Source: Auanema rhodensis
Lineage: Eukaryota; Nematoda; Chromadorea; Rhabditida; Rhabditidae
Direction: 5' to 3'
NCBI GenBank assembly: GCA_964057225.1
Contig: OZ059894.1
Span: 2,418,001 to 2,482,000 of the forward strand
Length of the DNA: 64,000 nucleotides
Position 1 is the first letter of the stretch. Each line of letters opens with the position of its first letter. The notes beneath the pieces were generated by a model. That model worked only from the letters and a program-made list of their open reading frames with translations, was not told the DNA's origin and made no database searches. Position numbers and translations under genes: made by a program. Positions 1 through 12,633 of the stretch are shown here, piece by piece.

Positions 1-247
1 TTGACAAAAATTTTTTCGAAAAATTTCAAAATAATTTAGCGAAAAGTAGATGTTTTTAGATTCCTTTTTTCAAGGCAAAGACGATGGACATTGTTATTCA
101 ACGAAAAAATCAATTCTTCAGGGTGAAAATCGAGGATCTAAGTGTGAACTTATATCAGTTGATATCTCGGTGCATTTTTAAGCTAGCGCAAATCTGATAA
201 CACAGATCGACGCAGCTTAAAAATCCGCATCGAATGCACTATACTAC

Positions 248-264
248 ATTGAGAAACGCTCAAT
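248..264. other. 6-bp inverted repeat ATTGAG/CTCAAT (reference copy in first monomer)
   Basis: ATTGAG and CTCAAT flank the 5-nt spacer AAACG. Many subtypes carry CTTAAT or TTCAAT in the right arm, weakening it, so it is poorly maintained. The mariner insertion point lies just after this element in the monomer at 59667. Confidence 0.6.
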
Positions 265-485
265 ACAAAATGTAGTTATGATCGTTTGAAAAATGATGCA
301 TTAGTGTATGTTGAGTTTCCATGTACACTCAACATTGCTTCCAAAAACATTTTGACAAAAATTTTTTCGAAAAATTTCAAAATAATTTAGCAAGAAGTAG
401 ATGTTTTTAGATTCCTTTTTTCAAGGCAAAGACGATGGACAATGTTATTCAACGAAAAAATAATTTCTTCAGGGTGAAAATCGAG

Positions 486-507
486 GATATAAGTGTGAAC
501 TTATATC
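486..507. other. 9-bp inverted repeat, 4-nt spacer, in each monomer (reference copy)
   Basis: Arms GATATAAGT and ACTTATATC are perfect inverse complements around the spacer GTGA. Most monomers keep it intact. GATCTAAGT variants (for example the monomer at 1) break one pair. The GTAAGAACAT variants (for example the monomers at 7720 and 14740) change the spacer side of the right arm. It could form a small hairpin or be a dimer-binding site; no function is shown. Confidence 0.8.
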
Positions 508-524
508 AGTTGATATCTCGGTGC

Positions 525-575
525 ATTTTTAAGCTAGCGCAAATCTGATAACACAGATCGACGCAGCTTAAAAAT
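525..575. other. 51-bp imperfect dyad in the conserved core of each monomer (reference copy)
   Basis: The outer arms ATTTTTAAGCT (525-535) and AGCTTAAAAAT (565-575) are a perfect 11-bp inverted repeat. Inside them GCG (537-539) can pair with CGC (562-564), and ATCTG (543-547) with CAGAT (554-558) around the 6-nt loop ATAACA. This is the strongest symmetry in the unit and lies in its least variable part. Variants such as AGCTTGAAAAT (near 920 and 3727) weaken one pair. Loop variants CTGCTAACACAG and CTGAAAACACAG leave the inner stem intact. Candidate cruciform, hairpin or protein-binding site by inference only. Confidence 0.8.
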
Positions 576-658
576 CCGCATCGAATGCACTATACTACAT
601 TGAGGAACGCTTAATACAAAAATTAGTTATGATCGTTTGAAAAATAATGCATTAGTGT

Positions 659-686
659 ATGTTGAGTTTCCATGTACACTCAACAT
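659..686. other. 9-bp inverted repeat ATGTTGAGT/ACTCAACAT, 10-nt spacer (reference copy)
   Basis: Perfect 9-bp arms separated by TTCCATGTAC. Subtypes with ACAATCAACAT, ACGCTCAACAT or ATATTGAGT carry single mismatches without the matching change in the other arm. I therefore see no compensatory variation supporting a maintained RNA stem. Confidence 0.7.
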
Positions 687-3600
687 AGCTTCCAAAAACA
701 TTTTGACAAAAATTTTTTCGAAAAATTTCAAAATAATTTAGCGAAAAGTAGATGTTTTTAGATTCCTTTTTCAAGGCAAAGACGATGGACAATGTTATTC
801 AACGAAAAAATTAATTCTTCAGGGTGAAAATCGAGGATATAAGTGTGAACTTATATCAGTTGATATCTCGGTGCATTTTTAAGCTAGCGCAAATCTGATA
901 ACACAGATCGACGCAGCTTGAAAATCCGCATCGAATGCACTATACTACATTGAGAAACGCTTAATACAAAAATTAGTTATGATTGTTTGAAAAATGATGC
1001 ATTAGTGTATGTTGAGTTTCCATGTACGCTCAACATTGCTTCCAAAAACATTTTGACAAAAATTTTTTCGAAAAATTTCAAAATAATTTAGCAAAAAGTA
1101 GATGTTTTTAGATTCCTTTTTTCAAGGCAAAGACGATGGACAATGTTATTCAACGAAAAAATTAATTCTTCAGGGTGAAAATCGAGGATATAAGTGTGAA
1201 CTTATATCAGTTGAGATCTCGGTGCATTTTTAAGCTAGCGCAAATCTGATAACACAGATCGACGCAGCTTAAAAATCCGCATCGAATGCACTATACTACA
1301 TTGAAGAACGCTTAATACAAAAATTAGTTATGATCGTTTGAAAAATAATGCATTAGTGTATGTTGAGTTTCCATGTACGCTCAACATTGCTTCCAAAAAC
1401 ATTTTGACAAAAATTTTTTCGAAAAATTTCGAAATAATTTAGCAAAAAGTAGATGTTTTTAGATTCCTTTTTTCAAGGCAAAGACGATGGACAATGTTAT
1501 TCAACGAAAAAATTAATTCTTCAGGGTGAAAATCGAGGATATAAGTGTGAACTTATATCAGTTGAGATCTCGGTGCATTTTTAAGCTAGCGCAAATCTGA
1601 TAACACAGATCGACGCAGCTTAAAAATCCGCATCGAATGCACTATACTACATTGAGAAACGCTCAATACAAAATGTAGTTATGATCGTTTGAAAAATGAT
1701 GCATTAGTGTATGTTGAGTTTCCATGTACACTCAACATTGCTTCCAAAAACATTTTGACAAAAATTTTTTCGAAAAATTTCAAAATAATTTAGCAAGAAG
1801 TAGATGTTTTTAGATTCCTTTTTTCAAGGCAAAGACGATGGACAATGTTATTCAACGAAAAAATAATTTCTTCAGGGTGAAAATCGAGGATATAAGTGTG
1901 AACTTATATCAGTTGATATCTCGGTGCATTTTTAAGCTAGCGCAAATCTGATAACACAGATCGACGCAGCTTAAAAATCCGCATCGAATGCACTATACTA
2001 CATTGAGGAACGCTCAATACAAAATGTAGTTATGATCGTTTGAAAAATGATGCATTAGTGTATGTTGAGTTTCCATGTACACTCAACATTGCTTCCAAAA
2101 ACATTTTGACAAAAATTTTTTCGAAAAATTTCAAAATAATTTAGCAAGAAGTAGATGTTTTTAGATTCCTTTTTTCAAGGCAAAGACGATGGACAATGTT
2201 ATTCAACGAAAAAATAATTTCTTCAGGGTGAAAATCGAGGATATAAGTGTGAACTTATATCAGTTGATATCTCGGTGCATTTTTAAGCTAGCGCAAATCT
2301 GATAACACAGATCGACGCAGCTTAAAAATCCGCATCGAATGCACTATACTACATTGAGGAACGCTTAATACAAAAATTAGTTATGATCGTTTGAAAAATA
2401 ATGCATTAGTGTATGTTGAGTTTCCATGTACACTCAACATAGCTTCCAAAAACATTTTGACAAAAATTTTTTCGAAAAATTTCAAAATAATTTAGCGAAA
2501 AGTAGATGTTTTTAGATTCCTTTTTTCAAGGCAAAGACGATGGACATTGTTATTCAACGAAAAAATCAATTCTTCAGGGTGAAAATCGAGGATCTAAGTG
2601 TGAACTTATATCAGTTGATATCTCGGTGCATTTTTAAGCTAGCGCAAATCTGATAACACAGATCGACGCAGCTTAAAAATCCGCATCGAATGCACTATAC
2701 TACATTGAAGAACGCTTAATACAAAAATTAGTTATGATCGTTTGAAAAATAATGCATTAGTGTATGTTGAGTTTCCATGTACACTCAACATAGCTTCCAA
2801 AAACATTTTGACAAAAATTTTTTCGAAAAATTTCAAAATAATTTAGCGAAAAGTAGATGTTTTTAGATTCCTTTTTTCAAGGCAAAGACGATGGACATTG
2901 TTATTCAACGAAAAAATCAATTCTTCAGGGTGAAAATCGAGGATCTAAGTGTGAACTTATATCAGTTGATATCTCGGTGCATTTTTAAGCTAGCGCAAAT
3001 CTGATAACACAGATCGACGCAGCTTAAAAATCCGCATCGAATGCACTATACTACATTGAGAAACGCTCAATACAAAATGTAGTTATGATCGTTTGAAAAA
3101 TGATGCATTAGTGTATGTTGAGTTTCCATGTACACTCAACATTGCTTCCAAAAACATTTTGACAAAAATTTTTTCGAAAAATTTCAAAATAATTTAGCAA
3201 GAAGTAGATGTTTTTAGATTCCTTTTTTCAAGGCAAAGACGATGGACAATGTTATTCAACGAAAAAATAATTTCTTCAGGGTGAAAATCGAGGATATAAG
3301 TGTGAACTTATATCAGTTGATATCTCGGTGCATTTTTAAGCTAGCGCAAATCTGATAACACAGATCGACGCAGCTTAAAAATCCGCATCGAATGCACTAT
3401 ACTACATTGAGGAACGCTTAATACAAAAATTAGTTATGATCGTTTGAAAAATAATGCATTAGTGTATGTTGAGTTTCCATGTACACTCAACATAGCTTCC
3501 AAAAACATTTTGACAAAAATTTTTTCGAAAAATTTCAAAATAATTTAGCGAAAAGTAGATGTTTTTAGATTCCTTTTTCAAGGCAAAGACGATGGACAAT

Positions 3601-5263
3601 GTTATTCAACGAAAAAATTAATTCTTCAGGGTGAAAATCGAGGATATAAGTGTGAACTTATATCAGTTGATATCTCGGTGCATTTTTAAGCTAGCGCAAA
3701 TCTGATAACACAGATCGACGCAGCTTGAAAATCCGCATCGAATGCACTATACTACATTGAGAAACGCTTAATACAAAAATTAGTTATGATTGTTTGAAAA
3801 ATGATGCATTAGTGTATGTTGAGTTTCCATGTACGCTCAACATTGCTTCCAAAAACATTTTGACAAAAATTTTTTCGAAAAATTTCAAAATAATTTAGCA
3901 AAAAGTAGATGTTTTTAGATTCCTTTTTTCAAGGCAAAGACGATGGACAATGTTATTCAACGAAAAAATTAATTCTTCAGGGTGAAAATCGAGGATATAA
4001 GTGTGAACTTATATCAGTTGAGATCTCGGTGCATTTTTAAGCTAGCGCAAATCTGATAACACAGATCGACGCAGCTTAAAAATCCGCATCGAATGCACTA
4101 TACTACATTGAAGAACGCTTAATACAAAAATTAGTTATGATCGTTTGAAAAATAATGCATTAGTGTATGTTGAGTTTCCATGTACGCTCAACATTGCTTC
4201 CAAAAACATTTTGACAAAAATTTTTTCGAAAAATTTCGAAATAATTTAGCAAAAAGTAGATGTTTTTAGATTCCTTTTTTCAAGGCAAAGACGATGGACA
4301 ATGTTATTCAACGAAAAAATTAATTCTTCAGGGTGAAAATCGAGGATATAAGTGTGAACTTATATCAGTTGAGATCTCGGTGCATTTTTAAGCTAGCGCA
4401 AATCTGATAACACAGATCGACGCAGCTTAAAAATCCGCATCGAATGCACTATACTACATTGAGAAACGCTCAATACAAAATGTAGTTATGATCGTTTGAA
4501 AAATGATGCATTAGTGTATGTTGAGTTTCCATGTACACTCAACATTGCTTCCAAAAACATTTTGACAAAAATTTTTTCGAAAAATTTCAAAATAATTTAG
4601 CAAGAAGTAGATGTTTTTAGATTCCTTTTTTCAAGGCAAAGACGATGGACAATGTTATTCAACGAAAAAATAATTTCTTCAGGGTGAAAATCGAGGATAT
4701 AAGTGTGAACTTATATCAGTTGATATCTCGGTGCATTTTTAAGCTAGCGCAAATCTGATAACACAGATCGACGCAGCTTAAAAATCCGCATCGAATGCAC
4801 TATACTACATTGAGGAACGCTCAATACAAAATGTAGTTATGATCGTTTGAAAAATGATGCATTAGTGTATGTTGAGTTTCCATGTACACTCAACATTGCT
4901 TCCAAAAACATTTTGACAAAAATTTTTTCGAAAAATTTCAAAATAATTTAGCAAGAAGTAGATGTTTTTAGATTCCTTTTTTCAAGGCAAAGACGATGGA
5001 CAATGTTATTCAACGAAAAAATAATTTCTTCAGGGTGAAAATCGAGGATATAAGTGTGAACTTATATCAGTTGATATCTCGGTGCATTTTTAAGCTAGCG
5101 CAAATCTGATAACACAGATCGACGCAGCTTAAAAATCCGCATCGAATGCACTATACTACATTGAGGAACGCTTAATACAAAAATTAGTTATGATCGTTTG
5201 AAAAATAATGCATTAGTGTATGTTGAGTTTCCATGTACACTCAACATAGCTTCCAAAAACATT

Positions 5264-7017
5264 TTGACAAAAATTTTTTCGAAAAATTTCAAAATAATTT
5301 AGCGAAAAGTAGATGTTTTCAGATTCCTTTTTCAAGGCAAAGACGATGGACAATGTTATTCAACGAAAAAATTAATTCTTCAGGGTGAAAATCGAGGATA
5401 TAAGTGTGAACTTATATCAGTTGATATCTCGGTGCATTTTTAAGCTAGCGCAAATCTGATAACACAGATCGACGCAGCTTGAAAATCCGCATCGAATGCA
5501 CTATACTACATTGAGAAACGCTTAATACAAAAATTAGTTATGATTGTTTGAAAAATGATGCATTAGTGTATGTTGAGTTTCCATGTACGCTCAACATTGC
5601 TTCCAAAAACATTTTGACAAAAATTTTTTCGAAAAATTTCAAAATAATTTAGCAAAAAGTAGATGTTTTTAGATTCCTTTTTTCAAGGCAAAGACGATGG
5701 ACAATGTTATTCAACGAAAAAATTAATTCTTCAGGGTGAAAATCGAGGATATAAGTGTGAACTTATATCAGTTGAGATCTCGGTGCATTTTTAAGCTAGC
5801 GCAAATCTGATAACACAGATCGACGCAGCTTAAAAATCCGCATCGAATGCACTATACTACATTGAAGAACGCTTAATACAAAAATTAGTTATGATCGTTT
5901 GAAAAATAATGCATTAGTGTATGTTGAGTTTCCATGTACGCTCAACATTGCTTCCAAAAACATTTTGACAAAAATTTTTTCGAAAAATTTCAAAATAATT
6001 TAGCAAAAAGTAGATGTTTTTTGATTCCTTTTTTCAAGGCAAAGACGATGGACAATGTTATTCAACGAAAAAATTAATTCTTCAGGGTGAAAATCGAGGA
6101 TATAAGTGTGAACTTATATCAGTTGAGATCTCGGTGCATTTTTAAGCTAGCGCAAATCTGATAACACAGATCGACGCAGCTTAAAAATCCGCATCGAATG
6201 CACTATACCACATTGAAGAACGCTTAATACAAAAATTAGTTATGATCGTTTGAAAAATAATGCATTAGTGTATGTTGAGTTTCCATGTACACTCAACATA
6301 GCTTCCAAAAACATTTTGACAAAAATTTTTTCGAAAAATTTCAGAATAATTTAGCAAAAAGTAGATGTTTTTAGATTTCTTTTCTCAAGGCAAAGACGAT
6401 GGACAATGTTATTCAACGAAAAAATTAATTCTTCAGGGTGAAAATCGAGGATATAAGTGTGAACTTATATCAATTGATATCTCGGTGCATTTTTAAGCTA
6501 GCGCAAATCTGATAACACAGATCGACGCAGCTTGAAAATCCGCATCGAATGCACTATACTACATTGAGAAACGCTTAATACAAAAATTAGTTAAGATTGT
6601 TTGAAAAATGATGCATTAGTGTATGTTGAGTTTCCATGTACGCTCAACATTGCTTCCAAAAGCATTTTGACAAAAATTTTTTCGAAAAATTTCAAAATAA
6701 TTTAGCAAAAAGTAGATGTTTTTAGATTTCTTTTCTCAAGGCAAAGACGATGGACAATGTTATTCAACGAAAAAATTAATTCTTCAGGGTGAAAATCGAG
6801 GATATAAGTAAGAACATATATCAGTTGATATCTCGGTGCATTTTTAAGCTAGCGCAAATCTGATAACATAGACCGACGCAGCTTAAAAATCCGCATCGAA
6901 TGCACTATTCTACATTAAGAAACGCTCAATACAAAAATTAGTTATGATCGTTTGAAAAATGATGCATTAGTGTATGTTGAGTATCCATGTACAATCAACA
7001 TTGCTTCCAAAAACATT
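5264..7017. repeat. Diverged satellite monomers between HOR blocks
   Basis: Five monomers (5264, 5614, 5965, 6316, 6667) bridge two homogenised blocks. The first two repeat the third and fourth types of the 8-mer unit, including the T5 deletion at 5328-5332. The later ones carry private changes such as GATGTTTTTTGATT (6013), ATACCACATTG (6206), CAATTGATATC (6471) and GTTAAGATTG (6591). The monomer at 6667 already resembles the last subtype of the next block (GTAAGAACATATATC, CTATTCTACATTAAG, GTATCC). Confidence 0.7.
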
Positions 7018-10000
7018 TTGACAAAAATTTTTTCGAAAAATTTCAAAATAATTTAGCAAAAAGTAGATGTTTTCAGATTTTTTTTTTCAAGGCAAAGACG
7101 ATGGACAATGTTATTCAACGAAAAAATTAATTCTTCAGGGTGAAAATCGAGGATATAAGTGTGAACTTATATCAGTTGATATCTCGGTGCATTTTTAAGC
7201 TAGCGCAAATCTGATAACACAGATCGACGCAGCTTAAAAATCCGCATCGAATGCACTATACTACATTGAAAAACGCTTAATAAAAAAATTAGTTATGATG
7301 GTTTGAAAAATGATGCATTAGTGTATATTGAGTTTCCATGTACACTCAACATTGCTTCCAAAAACATTTTGACAAAAATTTTTTCGAAAAATTTCAAAAT
7401 AATTTAGCAAAAAGTAGATGTTTTCAGATTTTTTTTTTCAAGGCAAAGACGATGGACAATGTTATTCAACGAAAAAATTAATTCTTCAGGGTGAAAATCG
7501 AGGATATAAGTGTGAACTTATATCAGTTGATATCTCGGTGCATTTTTAAGCTAGCGCAAATCTGATAACACAGATCGACGCAGCTTAAAAATCCGCATCG
7601 AATGCACTATACTACATTGAAAAACGCTTAATAAAAAAATTAGTTATGATGGTTTGAAAAATGATGCATTAGTGTATATTGAGTTTCCATGTACACTCAA
7701 CATTGCTTCCAAAAACATTTTGACAAAAATTTTTTCGAAAAATTTCAGAATAATTTAGCAAAAAGTAGATGTTTTTAGATTCCTTTTTTCAAGGCAAAGA
7801 CGATGGACATTGTTATTCAACGAAAAAATTAATTCTTCAGGGTGAAAATCGAGGATATAAGTAAGAACATCTATCAGTTGATATCTCGGTGCATTTTTAA
7901 GCTAGCGCAAATCTGATAACACAGATCGACGCAGCTTAAAAATCCGCATCAAATGCACTATACTACATTGAGAAACGTTCAATACAAAAATTAGTTATGA
8001 TCGTTTGAAAAATGATGAATTAGTGTATGTTGAGTTTCCATGTACACTCAACATTGCTTCCAAAAACATTTTGACAAAAATTTTTTCGAGAAATTTCAAA
8101 ATAATTTAGCAAAAAGTAGATGTTTTTAGATTCCTTTTTTCAAGGCGAAGACGATGGACATTGTTATTCAACGAAAAAATTAATTCTTCAGGGTGAAAAT
8201 CGAGGATATAAGTAAGAACATCTATCAGTTGATATCTCGGTGCATTTTTAAGCTAGCGCAAATCTGATAACACAGATCGACGCAGCTTAAAAATCCGCAT
8301 CAAATGCACTATACTACATTGAGAAACGCTCAATACAAAAATTAGTTATGATCGTTTGAAAAATGATGAATTAGTGTATGTTGAGTTTCCATGTACACTC
8401 AACATTGCTTCCAAAAACATTTTGACAAAAATTTTTTCGAGAAATTTCAAAATAATTTAGCAAAAAGTAGGTGTTTTTAGATTTCTTTGTTCAAGGCAAA
8501 GACGATGGACAATGTTATTCAACGAAAAAATTAATTCTTCAGGGTGAAAATCGAGGATATAAGTAAGAACATATATCAGTTGATATCTCGGTGCATTTTT
8601 AAGCTAGCGCAAATCTGATAACACAGACCGACGCAGCTTAAAAATCCGCATCGAATGCACTATTCTACATTAAGAAACGCTCAATACAAAAATTAGTTAT
8701 GATCGTTTGAAAAATGATGCATTAGTGTATGTTGAGTATCCATGTACAATCAACATTGCTTCCAAAAACATTTTGACAAAAATTTTTTCGAAAAATTTCA
8801 AAATAATTTAGCAAAAAGTAGATGTTTTCAGATTTTTTTTTTCAAGGCAAAGACGATGGACAATGTTATTCAACGAAAAAATTAATTCTTCAGGGTGAAA
8901 ATCGAGGATATAAGTGTGAACTTATATCAGTTGATATCTCGGTGCATTTTTAAGCTAGCGCAAATCTGATAACACAGATCGACGCAGCTTAAAAATCCGC
9001 ATCGAATGCACTATACTACATTGAAAAACGCTTAATAAAAAAATTAGTTATGATGGTTTGAAAAATGATGCATTAGTGTATATTGAGTTTCCATGTACAC
9101 TCAACATTGCTTCCAAAAACATTTTGACAAAAATTTTTTCGAAAAATTTCAAAATAATTTAGCAAAAAGTAGATGTTTTCAGATTTTTTTTTTCAAGGCA
9201 AAGACGATGGACAATGTTATTCAACGAAAAAATTAATTCTTCAGGGTGAAAATCGAGGATATAAGTGTGAACTTATATCAGTTGATATCTCGGTGCATTT
9301 TTAAGCTAGCGCAAATCTGATAACACAGATCGACGCAGCTTAAAAATCCGCATCGAATGCACTATACTACATTGAAAAACGCTTAATAAAAAAATTAGTT
9401 ATGATGGTTTGAAAAATGATGCATTAGTGTATATTGAGTTTCCATGTACACTCAACATTGCTTCCAAAAACATTTTGACAAAAATTTTTTCGAAAAATTT
9501 CAGAATAATTTAGCAAAAAGTAGATGTTTTTAGATTCCTTTTTTCAAGGCAAAGACGATGGACATTGTTATTCAACGAAAAAATTAATTCTTCAGGGTGA
9601 AAATCGAGGATATAAGTAAGAACATCTATCAGTTGATATCTCGGTGCATTTTTAAGCTAGCGCAAATCTGATAACACAGATCGACGCAGCTTAAAAATCC
9701 GCATCAAATGCACTATACTACATTGAGAAACGTTCAATACAAAAATTAGTTATGATCGTTTGAAAAATGATGAATTAGTGTATGTTGAGTTTCCATGTAC
9801 ACTCAACATTGCTTCCAAAAACATTTTGACAAAAATTTTTTCGAGAAATTTCAAAATAATTTAGCAAAAAGTAGATGTTTTTAGATTCCTTTTTTCAAGG
9901 CGAAGACGATGGACATTGTTATTCAACGAAAAAATTAATTCTTCAGGGTGAAAATCGAGGATATAAGTAAGAACATCTATCAGTTGATATCTCGGTGCAT

Positions 10001-12633
10001 TTTTAAGCTAGCGCAAATCTGATAACACAGATCGACGCAGCTTAAAAATCCGCATCAAATGCACTATACTACATTGAGAAACGCTCAATACAAAAATTAG
10101 TTATGATCGTTTGAAAAATGATGAATTAGTGTATGTTGAGTTTCCATGTACACTCAACATTGCTTCCAAAAACATTTTGACAAAAATTTTTTCGAGAAAT
10201 TTCAAAATAATTTAGCAAAAAGTAGGTGTTTTTAGATTTCTTTGTTCAAGGCGAAGACGATGGACATTGTTATTCAACGAAAAAATTAATTCTTCAGGGT
10301 GAAAATCGAGGATATAAGTGTGAACATATATCAGTTGATATCTCGGTGCATTTTTAAGCTAGCGCAAATCTGATAACACAGATCGACGCAGCTTAAAAAT
10401 CCGCATCGAATGCACTATACTACATTGAGAAACGCTTAATACAAAAATTAGTTATGATCGTTTGAAAAATGATGCATTAGTGTATGTTGAGTTTCCATGT
10501 ACACTCAACATTGCTTCCAAAAACATTTTGACAAAAATTTTTTCGAAAAATTTCAAAATAATTTAGCAAAAAGTAGATGTTTTCAGATTTTTTTTTTCAA
10601 GGCAAAGACGATGGACAATGTTATTCAACGAAAAAATTAATTCTTCAGGGTGAAAATCGAGGATATAAGTGTGAACTTATATCAGTTGATATCTCGGTGC
10701 ATTTTTAAGCTAGCGCAAATCTGATAACACAGATCGACGCAGCTTAAAAATCCGCATCGAATGCACTATACTACATTGAAAAACGCTTAATAAAAAAATT
10801 AGTTATGATGGTTTGAAAAATGATGCATTAGTGTATATTGAGTTTCCATGTACACTCAACATTGCTTCCAAAAACATTTTGACAAAAATTTTTTCGAAAA
10901 ATTTCAGAATAATTTAGCAAAAAGTAGATGTTTTTAGATTCCTTTTTTCAAGGCAAAGACGATGGACATTGTTCTTCAACGAAAAAATTAATTCTTCAGG
11001 GTGAAAATCGAGGATATAAGTAAGAACATCTATCAGTTGATATCTCGGTGCATTTTTAAGCTAGCGCAAATCTGATAACACAGATCGACGCAGCTTAAAA
11101 ATCCGCATCAAATGCACTATACTACATTGAGAAACGTTCAATACAAAAATTAGTTATGATCGTTTGAAAAATGATGAATTAGTGTATGTTGAGTTTCCAT
11201 GTACACTCAACATTGCTTCCAAAAACATTTTGACAAAAATTTTTTCGAGAAATTTCAAAATAATTTAGCAAAAAGTAGATGTTTTTAGATTCCTTTTTTC
11301 AAGGCGAAGACGATGGACATTGTTATTCAACGAAAAAATTAATTCTTCAGGGTGAAAATCGAGGATATAAGTAAGAACATCTATCAGTTGATATCTCGGT
11401 GCATTTTTAAGCTAGCGCAAATCTGATAACACAGATCGACGCAGCTTAAAAATCCGCATCAAATGCACTATACTACATTGAGAAACGCTCAATACAAAAA
11501 TTAGTTATGATCGTTTGAAAAATGATGAATTAGTGTATGTTGAGTTTCCATGTACACTCAACATTGCTTCCAAAAACATTTTGACAAAAATTTTTTCGAG
11601 AAATTTCAAAATAATTTAGCAAAAAGTAGGTGTTTTTAGATTTCTTTGTTCAAGGCGAAGACGATGGACATTGTTATTCAACGAAAAAATTAATTCTTCA
11701 GGGTGAAAATCGAGGATATAAGTGTGAACATATATCAGTTGATATCTCGGTGCATTTTTAAGCTAGCGCAAATCTGATAACACAGATCGACGCAGCTTAA
11801 AAATCCGCATCGAATGCACTATACTACATTGAGAAACGCTTAATACAAAAATTAGTTATGATCGTTTGAAAAATGATGCATTAGTGTATGTTGAGTTTCC
11901 ATGTACACTCAACATTGCTTCCAAAAACATTTTGACAAAAATTTTTTCGAAAAATTTCAAAATAATTTAGCAAAAAGTAGATGTTTTCAGATTTTTTTTT
12001 TCAAGGCAAAGACGATGGACAATGTTATTCAACGAAAAAATTAATTCTTCAGGGTGAAAATCGAGGATATAAGTGTGAACTTATATCAGTTGATATCTCG
12101 GTGCATTTTTAAGCTAGCGCAAATCTGATAACACAGATCGACGCAGCTTAAAAATCCGCATCGAATGCACTATACTACATTGAAAAACGCTTAATAAAAA
12201 AATTAGTTATGATGGTTTGAAAAATGATGCATTAGTGTATATTGAGTTTCCATGTACACTCAACATTGCTTCCAAAAACATTTTGACAAAAATTTTTTCG
12301 AAAAATTTCAGAATAATTTAGCAAAAAGTAGATGTTTTTAGATTCCTTTTTTCAAGGCAAAGACGATGGACATTGTTATTCAACGAAAAAATTAATTCTT
12401 CAGGGTGAAAATCGAGGATATAAGTAAGAACATCTATCAGTTGATATCTCGGTGCATTTTTAAGCTAGCGCAAATCTGATAACACAGATCGACGCAGCTT
12501 AAAAATCCGCATCAAATGCACTATACTACATTGAGAAACGTTCAATACAAAAATTAGTTATGATCGTTTGAAAAATGATGAATTAGTGTATGTTGAGTTT
12601 CCATGTACACTCAACATTGCTTCCAAAAACATT
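7018..12633. repeat. HOR block: 5-mer (1755 bp) contracting to 4-mer (1404 bp)
   Basis: Subtype order is d-d-e-f-g, where d has GATTTTTTTTTT and a TATATTGAG tail, e has TTTCAGAATAA, f has CGAGAAATTT with GGCGAAG, and g has AGTAGGTGTTT. Units start at 7018 and 8773 (d d e f g, 1755 bp each), then 10528 (d e f g, 1404 bp), then 11932 begins d-e and passes into the next block. The e monomer sits at 7720, 9475, 10879 and 12283. The unit thus differs in the number of d monomers, as expected from unequal crossover. Confidence 0.85.

Larger units (their letters stand above)
352..702. repeat. Reference satellite monomer (one 351-bp unit)
   Basis: Given as a representative copy. Reading from TTGACAAA, the unit has four parts. 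First is an A/T-tract segment of about 65 bp. Next is a variable middle holding most subtype-diagnostic sites: GCAAAAAG, GCAAGAAG or GCGAAAAG; TTCC followed by T6, or T10; CAATG, CATTG or CGATG. Third is a conserved core of about 100 bp from GATATAAGT through the 51-bp dyad to GCATCGAATGC. Last is a tail with ATTGAGAAACGCTYAAT and the ATGTTGAGT/ACTCAACAT inverted repeat. The length is divisible by three, but the tandem array has no long frame because each unit has stops in every forward frame. I do not recognise the family. Confidence 0.9.
1..5263. repeat. HOR block: 8-monomer unit (2807 bp), about 1.9 copies
   Basis: Eight subtypes in order (monomers at 1, 352, 703, 1053, 1404, 1755, 2106, 2457) are followed by the same first seven at 2808, 3159, 3510, 3860, 4211, 4562 and 4913. 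Shared rare markers include the T5 deletion (767-771 and 3574-3578), GAGATCTCGG, AATTTCGAAATAA (near 1430 and 4237), and CAATACAAAATGTAG. The unit is 8 x 351 minus 1. By eye I saw no differences between the copies at the marker sites. The eighth monomer (2457) has no counterpart: the array goes to a third-position type at 5264. Confidence 0.85.

Noticed and set aside
228-320. 351-bp unit as an older dimer (GCACTATACTACATTGAG resembling GCATTAGTGTATGTTGAG)
   Set aside because: Only about 11 of 18 positions match, the two stretches are not half a unit apart, and the similarity does not extend.
439-463. CENP-B box-like match on the minus strand (TTTTTCGTTGAATAAC)
   Set aside because: The TTCGTTG half resembles the start of the CENP-B box, but the required CGGG core at the other end is absent (ACAT or ACAA instead). 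Without that half I do not call a site.
659-686. Structured RNA gene or tRNA-like element formed by the monomer's hairpins
   Set aside because: Arms vary among subtypes by single changes without compensating changes. I see no tRNA boxes or conserved RNA family motif in the unit.
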